A stretch of 64,000 bases of DNA from positions 25,453,657-25,517,656 of the forward strand of contig CM055901.1 in assembly GCA_029582155.1 (NCBI GenBank). Reading direction: 5' to 3'. Under the pieces are notes generated by a model. The model was not told the origin of the DNA. It made no database searches and saw only the letters and a list, made by a program, of their open reading frames with translations. The translations under genes and the position numbers were made by a program. Positions within the stretch are counted from its first letter, which is position 1. Each line of letters begins with the position of its first letter. Origin of the DNA: Panopea generosa. Lineage: Eukaryota > Mollusca > Bivalvia > Adapedonta > Hiatellidae. Positions 1 through 12,889 of the stretch are shown here, piece by piece.

Positions 1-63
1 CTAGACCGCGGTCTAATAAAGAGAAGCTTATTCGTGTTTACACTGTGTTACATGGGTAAATTC

Positions 64-1745
64 TTTTTTTTTTTTTTTTTTTTTGTTATCTTTTGATATT
101 GTTAGATATTATAATAATTATTCAAGTTCTTGATTTAATTGATTTGAAAAGTAAATGACTTTTGATAGATTTAAAAATATTTTTTACTGGATAGCATTAA
201 TACATCAAATTTGTTTGGATTGGGCCAGCTACAGAATGTTTCAATTTTTTTTCTACGTATATCTTTGTATGTAAGACATACAAAGAGAAAGTGATATTCG
301 TTTTCGGCAACATTTAGATTACAAAATGTGCATAGTTTGTTGTTTCTAGGTATGCCGTTGTAGCGACCGCATTCTATTTCCAAATTATATGACGATAATC
401 TAAATTGACTTAAAAACGCTATTTTGGATTTTTTTCTTGAATGGTATTTTGATGTAATTCAAGAGTAAATAAGTGTGTAAACCGACAGTATGTACTGAGC
501 CTTGACAAGTTATTTTTGTTACTGTACCAGGTTTGGTGGTATTGGTTAATATTTTTTTGTTTTATTGCATCATCAAATTATGTATTATAAGTAAGATGAT
601 TGAACCAAGCATTTGATAATCCTAGGTTGTCAAGAATATTTGTTAATCAGATAGACCCAGTCAAGATCACTGTACGTTACATTATTGTTTGCGTCATTTT
701 TGAACATGGTATAAACTATTTTGACAATAGAATTATTATCAAATTATAAAAAAAATAAGTTGATAGATCGATTAACAATAAGAATTTTTCGAAAAAAAAT
801 ATGTATGGATAATTTCTATATATTTACGTTCATTTTGCCCCATATCTCAGAGCAGTCATTAAGTATGGATACAACTAAAGTGTCATCTTTCATATGTTTT
901 AAAATCATATCGATTGAATATAGAAAAAAAACTGCACATGACTTTTGACGCATGTTCGGCGATACATTTTTTAGATCTGTGTCAGTTGCCGTATGCAAAA
1001 CAGTATTTTTCCATGTCGTGTAACATTAGTTCTAACGAAGAAGGAGATGTTACAATTAAAATTTGGTCATCCGCATCTAAAGTTAAAAATAATTTTTGCT
1101 CGTCAAGAGTAATATGCCGTTAGTATCAGTGTTGATATTGTCCATTATATCATGAATAAAAGAGAAGAGCTCAAATCACCTTGTTTCATGCCAAGTGTTG
1201 AGTGTACGTGTTCAACTGTGGTATTTTTATTATATTTTATTGCTGATCGAGCGACGGAGGACATCGATTTAATCGGCTTGTCATTTTCGTACTGACGTAT
1301 TCATATAACAAATTTTGCCATAGGAAAGATCTATTAATTTAAACAAAACATTTTTAATAGTCAATAAAGCCACAATATCATTTTTTACCTTAACTCAATA
1401 CCTTAGATGTAATTGAATGGAAAATAAATACAAAGTCTACTTCACTTTTGACCTTTTGAAATCCAAATTTGCTTTTTGATAGTTTTTCATATTTTTTTTG
1501 GCCATACAGTAAGACGGTTTAAAAGAATTTGCAAATATATTTTAGCTTAAATGTTGTCTATTTTGATACCACGATAGCTTTTCGCATCATTTGTTTCGCC
1601 ACCATTAAATATGGGAACAGTATATCTTAATCCACAGCTTTCTTGGGACTCCGATTTGTCTAATAATCTGTTAAAAATTGTTACAAAAAATGACGAAATA
1701 AGATGCTTTAAGAACCTCTGCTGATAGTTCAGGTCAATATGATTC
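64..1745 (-). mobile_element. Degenerate LINE relic, RT plus C-terminal domain, 5'-truncated
   Basis: Non-LTR retrotransposon remnant read on the minus strand across several frames. From high to low coordinate I see, near 1640-1547, a VPIFNGGETNDAKSYRGI segment (RT entry motif, usual form PIxKkGd..d..NYRGI). Near 1190-1140 there is LGMKQGDLSSSLLF (RT motif around GxxQGxxLSPLLF). Near 900-810 there are remnants resembling the ADDT block and the following WGxKVN region. At 420-171 a clean C-terminal stretch reads FRLSSYNLEIECGRYNGI, then a zinc-knuckle-like CTFCNLN, then ENEYHFLFVC. Spacing of about 1.4 kb from RT entry to C terminus fits the family. A 21-nt T run at 64-84 lies downstream of the stop and may be the poly(A) tail. 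Many stops and frameshifts make it a pseudogene. The clade is not resolved. Confidence 0.85.
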
Positions 1746-3535
1746 AAAATTATTCTGCTCGAAAACTGCAGTACGTATTTCTGATTCTAATATTTGTGAG
1801 TATTCGACATGAGCAATCATTTTTTACAAAGATGTATACAGTTACAAAATAGATAATTTAATTCTTCATTCGAACTTAAATGACCAATGTTTAACGTTGA
1901 TAATTCTTTTTTTAAATAATATTTCAAAGGAAGCCAGAACAACCCTATATTATCTTTTAATAAACAAAAATGTTTATCTACGTTAACCGGGTTCACACGG
2001 TTTAACTGTTTCAGTTTTTTCTGGAATGATTTGATTTTTTTCTTAATTAATTGATGGCTATAATTTAAAATCATTATCAATCACACAAAAACAAGGCATA
2101 CTTAATTGTTTAACAAAAGATGGTAAAGCGAAACTTTTTTTAAAAAAAATTGGCGCCTTAATCGTTAATCATAAATGTTGGCACAAAAATAGCTCCAGGA
2201 ACTATTCCTAAAATATTGAATAACTGTTCTCCCAATGTTTGTATCTGAATCACAAAAAATATTTATGAACAATTGACATATAGACGAGTCAACTACATGT
2301 AGATTTATTTCATATATAATCGAATATGGTGAAAATGATGACATACATGTACCAGTATTTAAGTTCTGTTAGATTTTGAAAAGGATTTTGACTTGCTTGA
2401 ATGGAACTTTATTGTAAAAGCTTTCAAATTTCAATTTTTTTAAATTAAATATTACAATGGTTTAAACGTTTTATAATTATGTCTCAAGCTGTGTTTTAAA
2501 TAACGGTCACTGCTCTGAATACTTTTCCATAAAGCGTGGTGTGACACAGGGTGATCCATTATCGCCATATCTTTTTATTATCTGTATAGAAGTTTTAAGA
2601 GCAGCTTTGAAAAATAATAACTTTAGAAACCATTGATAAATGTAAAATCTGCTCGGGCCTAAATAACAAATTTTGATAAAACTCAAATTATTTGGATCGA
2701 TTCAAAAAAGGAACTAATGATATTTTGAAAGCAAACAAACAAGTAATATGGAATGAAAAAAGAATGTTTAAATAATTAGGCATAGATATTAACTTTCAAA
2801 GTGACAATATGGCTATTCAAAACTTTCATTATACAATAAAAAAATGAAAAAAAAAAGAAATAAACGATTGGTCTTTTCGTAATTCGTCACTTACTGGAAG
2901 AACAACCGGCATACAAACTTTTGTATTACCAATAGTTATTCAATGTTTAACTGTTCTTCTGGATATTCCAGAATATATTAACGATCAAGTTTCAAAATTT
3001 GTATTTAGAAACCAGATAAAATAAAGAAGAAATATTATTATTGATACAATTGAAGAAGGTGGCTTAGCGTTTCCACTCATGAGATCTTTCAGTGACTCTT
3101 TAAAAATGTCAAGGGTTAAAACAACTCTTAAATCCAGAAAAGTTTGCGCCATGTAAAACAAAGATTTAAAACAATTTGAGGGTTTGGGTGAAAATAAAAT
3201 ATGTTTCTTACATAAGGAAGGTTTTTTCAAAATCAAACAAAATTAATAGCTTTTGGAAATGTGTTAAATTCTTGTCACAAATAGACTCCAAATCAATCCT
3301 GCTACGTGAAGATAGTTTATCAGAACCCATCTTCTAAAATAACAACATTAAAATAAATAATAAAATAGCCTATTATAAGAAATTTGTAAAAAAGAATATT
3401 TCATAAATGATAAAATCGATGATAATGAAACAATGCTCTTGTTTGATATTTTAAAAGTTCCATTTTCTTACATATCTTGATTTAATAAATGCAGTTCCAA
3501 AAGATTGGAAGATAAGCATTAAATTCACAAAAAAA
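1741..3535 (+). mobile_element. Degenerate L1/Tx1-like LINE ORF2 relic, 5'-truncated
   Basis: A second LINE relic, opposite in strand to the one before it. In order: FYKDVYS-type linker near 1830; SITQKQGILNCLTKDGK near 2070-2120; NWRL segment near 2140; FEKDFDLLEWNFI (RT motif A, usual form DFEKAFDSLEW) near 2375; [14 protein letters not shown] leading into [18 protein letters not shown] near 2550; INDWSFRNSSLTGRTTGIQT near 2860; EEGGLAFPLMRSF near 3050; and a weak PIFxNNNIKIN segment near 3330. Motif order and wording are those of L1/Tx1 ORF2 proteins. The YxDD active-site block is missing or scrambled after about 2650. Reading needs all three plus frames and crosses many stops, so it is long dead. 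The minus-strand open frames at 1817-2080 and 2985-3236 are shadows of it. Confidence 0.82.
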
Positions 3536-4159
3536 ATAATAATTACCACTATACATATATGTTATCAGTTTATTAAATGCTTTTCTGTTGCTATTTCATC
3601 GTTTAAATGAAAAACTCCTATCATATATGCATCTTTCCTTTACATTTCATTACTAAATATATTGCTATATGCATATACAATTGTGTATTCTGAAATAATG
3701 AATATTATAAACAAAACAAATATTTGCGAGTCAATTCATCATCATTAATATTTGGTACATTGTCAGTTTCGTATATCATTATTGTCTTCATATAGTGAAT
3801 TTAAATTATTTTTAAAAAAAAAATCATTTATATTCATTTCATAGCTTGTTCTTTTTTAGGGGGTTATACTTTTATTAATAGATTTCCAGAATTTTCTTAG
3901 TTGAGTTTTCGAATTTCGTTATCCCTTTAATTTATTTATTGTGTTTGCCTGTTTTCGTACTTAGTTATAGTACTCGTGTGTAAATAAAATTCTAAATTTT
4001 CAAACTTTTTTTTATAAATATTATTTTGCTCTTTTGAAATATTATGTTTCGCTGTAAAGCAATTTTTGTCAAATCATTTTGAAGCATTGACACAAATGAT
4101 TTTTCTTCTTTATTGATAATTTTAAAAGCTAATTCTAATATATCAGATAAATTGCTTGT
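3536..4159. other. AT-rich stretch, no gene seen
   Basis: Low-complexity AT-rich DNA between two retroelement relics. A minus-strand open frame (3992-4234) runs through the lower part, but only its upstream end belongs to the ORF1 relic. The remainder matches nothing I know. Confidence 0.5.
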
Positions 4160-4905
4160 TCTCGGAGCCCATACCCCCCCCCCCCCCCCCCGCCCCCCCA
4201 CCCCACTAGAAGTAGAAGTTTTGCGCCAGTCCATTTTAATGATTTTCCCGCTGCTTTTTCTCTATCCATAAAATGATATAACTCCCGTCGTTTGGCAAGT
4301 ACAGCTTTTGTTTGTTAATGGATATGCCCAAGTTATGTACTTTGAGATCGTTGGATTTTGTTATGGACGTCGTCCTTTCTAATTCTCTATCCTTATAGTC
4401 GTGGAACTTTTAATCTAGGCCCTCTGCCCTTGTTGAGCCTATCCTATGGACTCTATGAAGTGATATATCCTTTGTAATTTGCATATCGTTTTAATAAGTG
4501 CTAGAATAAGTTCTTCACAGTTTTCAATTGTTGGTTCTGTTATCCCATGAAATAACAGATTTCCTCTTAGAGTGCGAGCCGCGAGATCACTGACTTTAGT
4601 TTGCAGTTGTTTACTCTGAAGTTCTGTTTATTTTATTTTGTTATCAAAACTTTGACATGTATCATTTATATCTTTCATTGCCGTTTTTGTAGTATCAAAT
4701 TTTTTTCTATGTTCCGTCATAGTGTTGACTTATAAATGTACATGCTGTTTCAACTTCAGTTAATCTGGTTTCAATACTGTTGACTTTGTTTTCCAATTAA
4801 TCAACTTTACAGTTTATTTTATTGACCTTTTTTTCTATGCTTTCTATGTTGACTGTTGATTTTTTAATTATGCCTAACGCTATCAATTGGTATGACATTG
4901 TCCAT
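4160..4905 (-). pseudogene. LINE ORF1 (L1-type RNA-binding protein) relic
   Basis: Read on the minus strand, this stretch resembles the ORF1 protein of L1/Tx1-type LINEs, a trimeric RNA-binding chaperone. The upstream part (about 4880-4640) is a heptad-rich, coiled-coil-like segment: VNIESIEKKVNKINCKVD, then LENKVNSIETRLTEVETA after one stop. Next come DLAARTLRGNLLFHGITE and a CEELILALIKT segment near 4590-4480, which match the RSMRxNLxFxGIxE RNA-recognition segment. After decay, AKRRELYHFMDREKAAGK near 4310-4250 matches the C-terminal RR.LY....A...GK segment. At least four stops or frameshifts are present. It lies on the opposite strand to the L1-like relic at 1.7-3.5 kb, so the two are probably not one insertion unless a rearrangement occurred. 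Confidence 0.75.
4173..4204. repeat. Poly-C tract
   Basis: About 30 bases of nearly pure C, interrupted by one G and one A, within the ORF1 relic. Length is likely polymorphic or uncertain in assembly. Confidence 0.9.
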
Positions 4906-5485
4906 TTAATGTTCAAAATAAAGAAGAGATTAAGTTATTCTGGTGTATGGACGTAAATGCATCAAAGTACAAGAACATGATGAACAGAAAGGTTTCGATT
5001 TGTAGAGTTATCCTACTAAAAAGAAGCTCTGAAAGTGCACGATTTATAGCATATTCCGGTTTACTGATATTACTGGGTATAGAAATCAACGGAACATGTC
5101 CTGAATGTTTAGATAGGTTAGTAAATGTAACATTTTAGATACGAGTGCACTTTTTACTACTTATGACACTATAATTCACATGTACACATTCTAAGTGGTT
5201 AACATCAGCACCAGCATCAATTCAGTGGTAATCGTTTGGACCGGGTGTGAATTTTCAGACTCACTCTTTCAATCAGAGCCATTCTGTCTAGAAGTTATGT
5301 GTTTGCTCTCTCATAACACGAACTAATGTAACAAGTTTTGTAACAAGTTTAAAACCAATGGAAAACGACTTACTGTTATTACATCTATATCAATATGATT
5401 GAATCGTTTCTTAACGTACATTTTAGTGCTTGTGATCAAGATTAACTTGATGATAACAGCATACAAACCTATTACAATTTTTAGG
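4906..5485. other. Intergenic, nothing recognised
   Basis: Non-repetitive AT-rich DNA. A 63-codon plus-strand open frame (4947-5138) has no recognisable domain, no signal peptide and no splice context, and I do not call it a gene. Confidence 0.5.
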
Positions 5486-5489
5486 AACA

Positions 5490-5735
5490 ACAACAATATA
5501 ATGAAAGGCCAAGATAAACTTCTGAAACAAAAGATTTCTCAAAATGACAATTTAAGTTAAACATAAGGAACAAAAACTATATCATAATGCAATATAGGAA
5601 AAACTTTAGGAACCACAACTATCTCATAAAGACAATTTAAGATAAACGCTTGGAACACAACTATCTCATAATGACAATTTAAGTGACACTTTAGGAATAA
5701 CAAGTATCGCATAATGACAATATCTTCATTTCTGC
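5490..5735 (+). repeat. Degenerate tandem repeat, about 42-45 bp
   Basis: About five decayed copies built around ACTATCTCATAATGACAATT, preceded each time by a GGAAC or GGAAT word. This is an old array just upstream of the much larger 57-bp array, and unrelated to it in sequence. Confidence 0.6.
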
Positions 5736-5824
5736 ATTTTGCTGAGGTGAGTTCGCTTTAATTGCGTTTAATTATGTGGAACTGTTGCAAAATAACTCTT
5801 CGTGAGGATTCATCCTGTACTACA

Positions 5825-8800
5825 TTGTATAATACATAATGTGTCCCTCCCATTATATACGTGTATAGTGTGATAGCGCATACAGTTAATACATTACGTG
5901 TCCCTCCCATTATAAACGAGAGTAGTGTGATAGCGCATACAGTTAATACATTACTAGTCATTCCTATTATATACGTGTATAGTGTGATAGCGCTTACAGT
6001 TAATACATTACGTGTCATTCCCATTGTAAACATGTATAGTACGATAGCGCATACATTTAATACATTACTTGTCACTCGTATTATTTATGTGTATAGTGTG
6101 ATAACACATACAGTTAATACATTACGTGTCACTCCCATTATATACGTGTATATTGTGATAGCGCATTCAGGTAATACATTACGTGCCACTCCAATCGTAT
6201 ACGTATATACTGTGACAGCGCATACAGTTAATACAATACGTGTCAATCCCATTTTAAACATGTATAGTGCGATAGCACATACAGTTAATACAATACGTGT
6301 ACCTCCCATTATATCTAAGTATAGTGTGATAGCGCATACAGTTAATACATTACGTGTCACTCCCATTGTAAACATGTATAGTGTAATAGCGCATACAGTT
6401 AATACATTACGTGTCACTCCCATTGTAAACATGTATAGTGTGATAGCCCATACAGTTAATACATTACGTGTCACTCTCATTGTAAACATGTATAGTGTGA
6501 TAGCGCATACAGTTAATACATTACGTGTCCCTCCCATTGTAAACATGTAGAGTGTGGTAGCCCATACAGTTAATACGTTACGTGTCACTCCCATTGTAAG
6601 CATGTAGAGTGTGGTAGCCCATACAGTTTATACATTACGTGTCACTCCTATTGTCAAGATGTATAGTGTGGTAGCCCATACAGTTAATACATTACGTGTC
6701 ACTCTCATTGTAAACATATATATAGTGTGATAGCGCATACAGTTGATAAATTATATGTCACTCCCATTGTAAACATATATAGTGTGAAAGCGCATACATT
6801 TGATACATTACGTGTCACTCCCATTGTAAACATGCATAGTGTAATAGCGCATACAGTTAATACATTACGAGTCACTCCCATTGTAAACATGTAAAGTGTG
6901 ATAGCGCATAGAGTTAATACATTACGTGTCACTCCCATTATATCCATGTATAGTGTGGTAGCCCATACAGTTAATACATTAAGTGTTAATCCCATTGTAA
7001 ACATGTATAGTGTGATAGCGCATACAGTTAATACATTTCGTGTACCTCTCATTATATCCATGTATAGTGTGATAGCGCATACAGTTAATACATTATGCAT
7101 CACTTCCATTGTAAATTTGTATAGTGTGATAGCGCATACAGTTAATACATTACGTGTATCTCCCATTTTATCCATGTATAGTGTGACAGCGCATACAGTT
7201 AATACATTACATTTACCTCCCATTGTAAACATGTAAAGTGTAATAGCGTATACAGTTGATACATAACGTGTCACTCCCATTGTAAACATGTATAGTGTGA
7301 TAGAGCATACAGCTGATACATTACGTGTCACTCCCATTATGTACATGTATAGTGTGATAGCGCATACAGTTAATACATTACGTGTCAATCCCATTTTAAA
7401 CATATATAGTGTGATAGCACATACAGTTAATACATAACGTTTACCTCTCCTTATATCCAAGTATAGTGTGATAGCGCATACAGTTAATACATTACGAGTA
7501 CCTCCCATTTTATCCATGTATAGAGTGATAGCGCATACAGTTAATACATTACTTGTACCTCCCATTGTAAACATGTAAAGTGTAATAGCGCATACAGTTG
7601 ATTCATAACGTGTCACTCCCATTGAAAAACATGTATAGTATGGTAGCACATACAGTTAATACATTACGTGTACCTCCCCTTATATCCAAGTATAGTGTGA
7701 CAGCACATACAGTTAATACATTACGTGTCACTCCCATTGTAAACATATATAGTGTGATAGCGCATACAGTTATTACATTACGTGTCACTCCCATTGTAAA
7801 CATGTATATTTTGAAAGCGCATACAGTTAATACATTACGTGTCACTCCCATTGTAAACAGGTATAGTGTGATAGCCCATACAGTTAATACATTACGTGTC
7901 ATTACCATTATATCCATGTATACGGTGGTAGCACATACAGTTAATACATAACGTGTTTATCCCATTGTAAACATGTATAGTGTGATAGCGCATACAACTA
8001 ATACATTACGTGTACCTCCCATTATTTCCATGTATAGTGTGATACCGCATACAATTAAAACATTACGCGTCACTCCCATTGTAAACATGTATAGTGTGAT
8101 AGCGCATACAGTTAATACATTACATGTACCTCCCATTGTAAACATGTAAAGTGTAATACCGCATAGAGTTGATACATTACTTGTCACTCCCATTGTAAAC
8201 ATGTAAAGTGTGATAGCGCATACAGTTGATACATAACGTGTCACTCCCATTGTAAACATGTAAAGTGTGATAGCGCATACAGCTAATAAATTACACGTCA
8301 CTCCCATTTTATCCATGTATAGTGTGATAGCGCATACGGTTGATACATTACGTGTAACTCCCATTGTAAACATGGATAGTGTGATAGCGCATACAGTTGA
8401 TACATTACGTGTCACTCCCATTTTAAACATGTATAGTGTGATAGCGCATACAGTTGATACATTAGGTGTCACTCCCATTATATACGTGTAAAGTGTGATA
8501 GCGCAAACAGTTAATACATTACGTGTACCTCTCATTATATCCATGTATAGTGTAATAGCGCATACAGTTAATACATTACGTGTCACTCCCATTGTAAACA
8601 CGTAAAGTGTGATAGCGCATACAGTTTATACATAACTTGTCACTCCAATTGTAAACATGTTTAAGTGTGATAGCGCATACAGTTGATACATTACGTGTAA
8701 CTCCCATTGTAAACATGGATAGTGTGATAGCTCATACAGTTGATACATTACGTGTCACTCCCATTTTAAACACGTATAGTGTGATAGCGCATACAGTTGA

Positions 8801-11320
8801 TACATTAGGTGTCACTCCCATTATATATGTGTAAAGTGTGATAGCGCAAACAGTTAGTACATTACGTGTACCTCTCATTATATCCATGTATAGTGTAATA
8901 GCGCATACAGTTAATACATTACGTGTCACTCTCATTGTAAACACGTAAAGTGTGATAGCGCATACAGTTGATACATAACTTGTCACTCCCATTGTAAACA
9001 TGTAAAGTGTGATAGCGCATACAGTTGATACATTACGTGTCACTCCCATTGTAAACATGTATAGTGTGATAGCGCAGACAGCTAATACATTACATGTACC
9101 TCCCATTTCATAAGTGTGTAGTGTGATAGCGCATACAGTTAATACATTACGTGTCCCTCCTATTATATATGTGTATAGTGTGATAGCGCATACAGTTGAT
9201 ACATTACATGTACCTCCCTTATATCCAAGTGTAGTGTGATAGCGCATACACTTAATACATTACGTGTCACTCCCATTGTAAACACGTAAAGTGTGAAAGC
9301 GCATACAGTTGATACATAACTTGTCACTCCCATTGTAAACATGTAAAGTGTGATATCGCATACAGTTGATACATTACGTGTCACTCCCATTGTAAACATG
9401 TATAGTGTGATAGCGCAGACAGCTAATACATTGCATGTACCTCCCATTTCATAAGTGTGTAGTGTGATAGCGCATACAGTTAATACATTACGTGTCCCTC
9501 CTATTATATATGTGTATAGTGTGATAGCGCATACAGTTAATACATTACGTGTACCTCCCTTACATCCAAGTGTTGTGTGATAGCGCAAACAGTTGATACA
9601 TTACGTGCCCCTTACATTATTTATTTGTATAGTGTGATAGAGCATACAGTTAATACATTACGTGTACCTCCCTTATATCAAAGTAAAGTGTGATAGCGCA
9701 TACAGTTAATACATTACATGTCACTCCCATTGTAAACATATATAGTGTGATAGTGCAAACAGTTGATACATTACGTGTCCCTCCCATTATTTATGTCTAT
9801 AGTGTGAAAGTGCATACAGTTAATACATTACGTGTACTTCCTTTATATCTATGTATAGTGTGAAAGCGCATACAGTTAATACATTACGTGTCACTCCCAT
9901 TGTAAACATATATAGTGTGATAGCGCAAACAGTTCATACATTACGTGTACCTCCCTTATATCCAAGTATAGTGTGATAGCGCATACAGTTAATACTTTCT
10001 GTGTCACTCCCATTGTAAACATAAATAGTGTGAATGCGCATACAGTTGATACATTACGTGTCAATCCCATTTTAAACATATATAGTGTGAAAGCGCGTAC
10101 AGTTAATACATTACGTGTCAATTACATTATATCCATGTATAGTGCGGTAGCCCATACTGTTAATACACTACGTGTTAATCCCATTGTTAACATGTATAGT
10201 GTGATAGCGTATACAGTTACTACATTACGTGTCACTCCCATTTTATCCATGTACAGTGTGTTAGCCCATACAGTTAATACATTACTTGATAATCCCATTG
10301 TAAACATGAATAGTGTGATAGCCCATACAGTTAATACATTACGTGTTTATCCCATTGTAAACATGTATAGTGTGGTTGCCCATACAGTTAATACATTACG
10401 TGTTAATCCCATTGTAACAATGTATAGTTTGACAGCGCATACAGTTAATACATTACGTGTACCTCCCATTATATCCATGTATAGTGTGATAGCGCATACA
10501 GTTAATACATAACGTGTACCTCCCATTTTATCCATGTATAATGTGATAGCGCATACAGTTAATACATTTCATGTACCTCCCATTATAAACATGTAAAGTG
10601 TTATAGCGCATACAGTTAATACATTACTTGTCACTCCCATTGTAAACATGTAAAGTAAACATGTCAAGTGTGATAGCGTATACAGTTGATACATTACTTG
10701 TCACTCCCATTGTAAACATGTTCAGTGTGATAGCGCATACAGTTGATACATAATGTGTCACTCCCATTGTAAACATGTATAGTGTGATAGCGCATACAGT
10801 TAATACATTACGTGTACCTCCCATTATATCCATGTATAGTGTGATAGCGTATACAGTTAATACATTACGTGTACCTCCCATTGTAAACATGTAAAGTGTT
10901 ATAGCGCATACAGTTAATACATTACATGTACCTCCCATTGTAAACATGTATAGTGTGATAGCGCATACAGTTAATACATTACATGTACCTCCCATTGTAA
11001 ACATGTAAAGTGTTATAGCGCATACAGTTGATACATAACCTGTCACTCCCATTGTAAACATGTACAGTGTGATAGCGCATACAGCTAATACATTACATGT
11101 ACTTCACATTTAATAAGTGTGTAGTGTGAAAGCGCATACAGTTGATACTCTACGTGTCCCTCCCATTATATACGTGTATAGTGTGATAGCGCAAACAGTT
11201 AATACATTACGTGTCCGTCCAATTGTATACGTATATAATGTGATAGCTCATTCAGTAGATATATAACGTGTCCCTCTCATCGTATACGTGTATAGTATGA
11301 TACAGTAAGATAATAATACT
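5825..11320 (+). repeat. 57-bp minisatellite, about 96 units
   Basis: Tandem units whose consensus contains GTGTGATAGCGCATACAGTT, then AATACATTACGTGTCACTCC, then CATTGTAAACATGTATA. The period is 57 bp, a multiple of three, so long open frames run on both strands: a 19-residue repeat like MYSVIAHTVNTLRVTPIVN on plus and MFTMGVTRNVLTVCAITLY on minus. Units fall into subtypes (CACTCCCATTGTAAACA versus ACCTCCCATTATATCCA). Divergence rises toward both edges, and blocks of six units are duplicated between 8.3 and 9.6 kb. Frequent unit-level TAA and TAG variants break the frames on both strands, and there is no start, splice or poly(A) context, so I read it as non-coding. Confidence 0.97.
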
Positions 11321-11489
11321 AAGTTCATTTATATTCATAAGGTATATCCGTCGGACCATATAGTGTAGATACAGTAAGCTGATACAAGTGTGCGCTGGAT
11401 AGAATGTGAAAGAGGCAAAAATAGGGGAGAGAAGCTGTCAGATTTAGGAAGTAGAGGACAAAAGTACTAAGTTGTTTTACTTATCAATC
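11321..11489. other. Array flank, nothing recognised
   Basis: Short spacer. Its first part keeps faint traces of the 57-bp unit (GTATAGTATGATACAGTAAG). Confidence 0.4.
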
Positions 11490-11682
11490 TAAGTCTGTCC
11501 CAGAACCTGATATCTCCCGTATCAGGTCTATTAACCACCAATGAAAAAAGCAGAGAATTCGGTGACTGCCCCACAATTCATTGCAATTGAACGCGTATTC
11601 AAACTTTCCCTGTAGCATCTGATCAATCAGTGTGCTTGTAATAATTGCTATTGAACGGACCCAATCGGGAGAGATGGGTTCT
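11490..11682 (+). repeat. Interspersed repeat family R1, copy a
   Basis: Clearly homologous, as the reverse complement, to 47038-47254. Shared blocks are CAGAACCTGATATCTCC, then TTAACCACCAATGAAAAA, then CCCACAATTCAT and a terminal GGACCCAATCGGGA. Near one end both copies hold a small inverted repeat (ACCTGAT spaced from ATCAGGT). No coding potential and no tRNA promoter boxes are visible. A short non-autonomous element is the simplest reading, but termini and class are not established. Confidence 0.75.
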
Positions 11683-11690
11683 TTCTACAG

Positions 11691-12858
11691 ACTAAATAAA
11701 TCTGAGCTGGCCGATAAATTTTGTAAACAAGAAATGATTTTTTTTTTATTAAACCCGCACATTGCCAAAAATGAAACAATTTGGGATATAAGCAAACGGT
11801 TAAAATGGGAACAGAGACAAGTACCTAAATTTATTGAAATATACAATGGGGAACTAAATGATTACAAAGAGTGGACAGCAGTATGTAGCTTTAACAGGGT
11901 TATAAGCAGATATTGTTATACGAATTGCCTATTAAAGAAGTAAAGGTTTTGACTCATCGTTGTTTAAGGTTCTCCAAAATGTCCACATTTTTGCAAAAAG
12001 AATCGTTAGCGGAACATACAGTTGCTGGCCATAGGAAAGACAATCAATTCGGATGTGTTGCCTCAACATTATTTGAAGATTAAAACAATGCGCGATAATG
12101 GACGACGCAGTAATAATTGCCATAAATAAACAGAACCAGTAAAAATGTATGCATTAAAGATATGATATAACTCAAACACGAATCATGAAGATAATCGTCA
12201 TTTTTACTACTTGGCCAAGATTTTAAGTGTGTGTTTTTTTCAACAGATACAACTGGATCTTTCTTTTATAGACGTTCAAGCGTTAAACCGAATCAATTTT
12301 TTAACTCAGCCAAAAGCCAGGTGTAACCTTAACCTGGTTTATTCATAAACAAAGAAAGTATGCTTAAACTTTTATAACGACATTAAACACATATTAAATC
12401 TCCTCATATAAAAGCTAAAACAATTTATCTATGGATCGTATTTTAGGAAATTCCTCTATGTTTCACTGACTGATCTGTGGCCCATTTACCTTAATGAATT
12501 GTGTATATTATGACAACATAAATTCAAAATGTACCACCTCTGGTTGTATAGTATAATATTCATTTATTTCAAATAAATCAGATCTGGTTTATGCCCAACA
12601 CTGTGATATGCGACGTAAGCGCATAATATGCTTAATTAAAAATAAAGCAGAATTAATGGTAAAAACAACTAGCTTCAATAAGAAAGATGCCGATATTTTC
12701 TCTTCCGATCGAGAGGTTTGGTTATGATGACCGTTGAGATTGACGCAGTGAAAAAAATCTTATATATATTTTCTTAATAATAATAGATCTAAGAGAAACG
12801 GAGTAAAACATTTGACCTTTTGAGTAGAAATATGTATAACAATCAATTAATTACTTAC
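11691..12858. other. Non-repetitive intergenic or intronic DNA
   Basis: No array and no recognisable element. Open frames at 11632-11943 (plus) and 11932-12123 (minus) overlap each other and match no family I know. If the minus-strand gene model nearby is right, this is intron. Confidence 0.5.
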
Positions 12859-12889
12859 CGTTCTGGCCGAGAGCTACATCTATATAGAA
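12859..12889 (-). CDS. Candidate 31-nt internal exon of a minus-strand host gene
   Basis: On the minus strand this 31-nt block is bounded by a good acceptor (pyrimidine-rich, ending CTTTCAG) and a strong donor (GTAAGT). It reads FYIDVALGQN plus one extra base, so it enters in phase 0 and leaves in phase 1. The VALG(Q/K)N wording resembles the very start of secreted fucolectin-like or FA58C-like domains of molluscs, which usually follow a signal peptide directly. The candidate signal-peptide exon at 22779-22829 ends in phase 0, matching this entry phase. What is seen: splice-like borders and compatible phase. What is inferred: that they belong to one gene. The next exon, expected at lower coordinates, was not found in the window. 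Confidence 0.4.

Noticed and set aside
2..15. 14-bp palindrome TAGACCGCGGTCTA at the window edge
   Set aside because: Short, isolated, no second copy seen; its context is cut off by the window.
1817..2080. 87-codon minus-strand open frame
   Set aside because: The plus strand here reads as the L1-like linker and RT start, so the minus frame is its shadow.
2985..3236. 83-codon minus-strand open frame
   Set aside because: Shadow of the plus-strand L1-like C-terminal region (EEGGLAFPLM segment).
4947..5138. 63-codon plus-strand open frame
   Set aside because: No recognised domain, signal peptide or splice context; length within chance for the region.
5861..6550. Plus-strand 229-codon and overlapping minus-strand frames in the 57-bp array
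   Set aside because: Open on both strands at once and broken by unit-level stop variants; a by-product of a 57-bp period.
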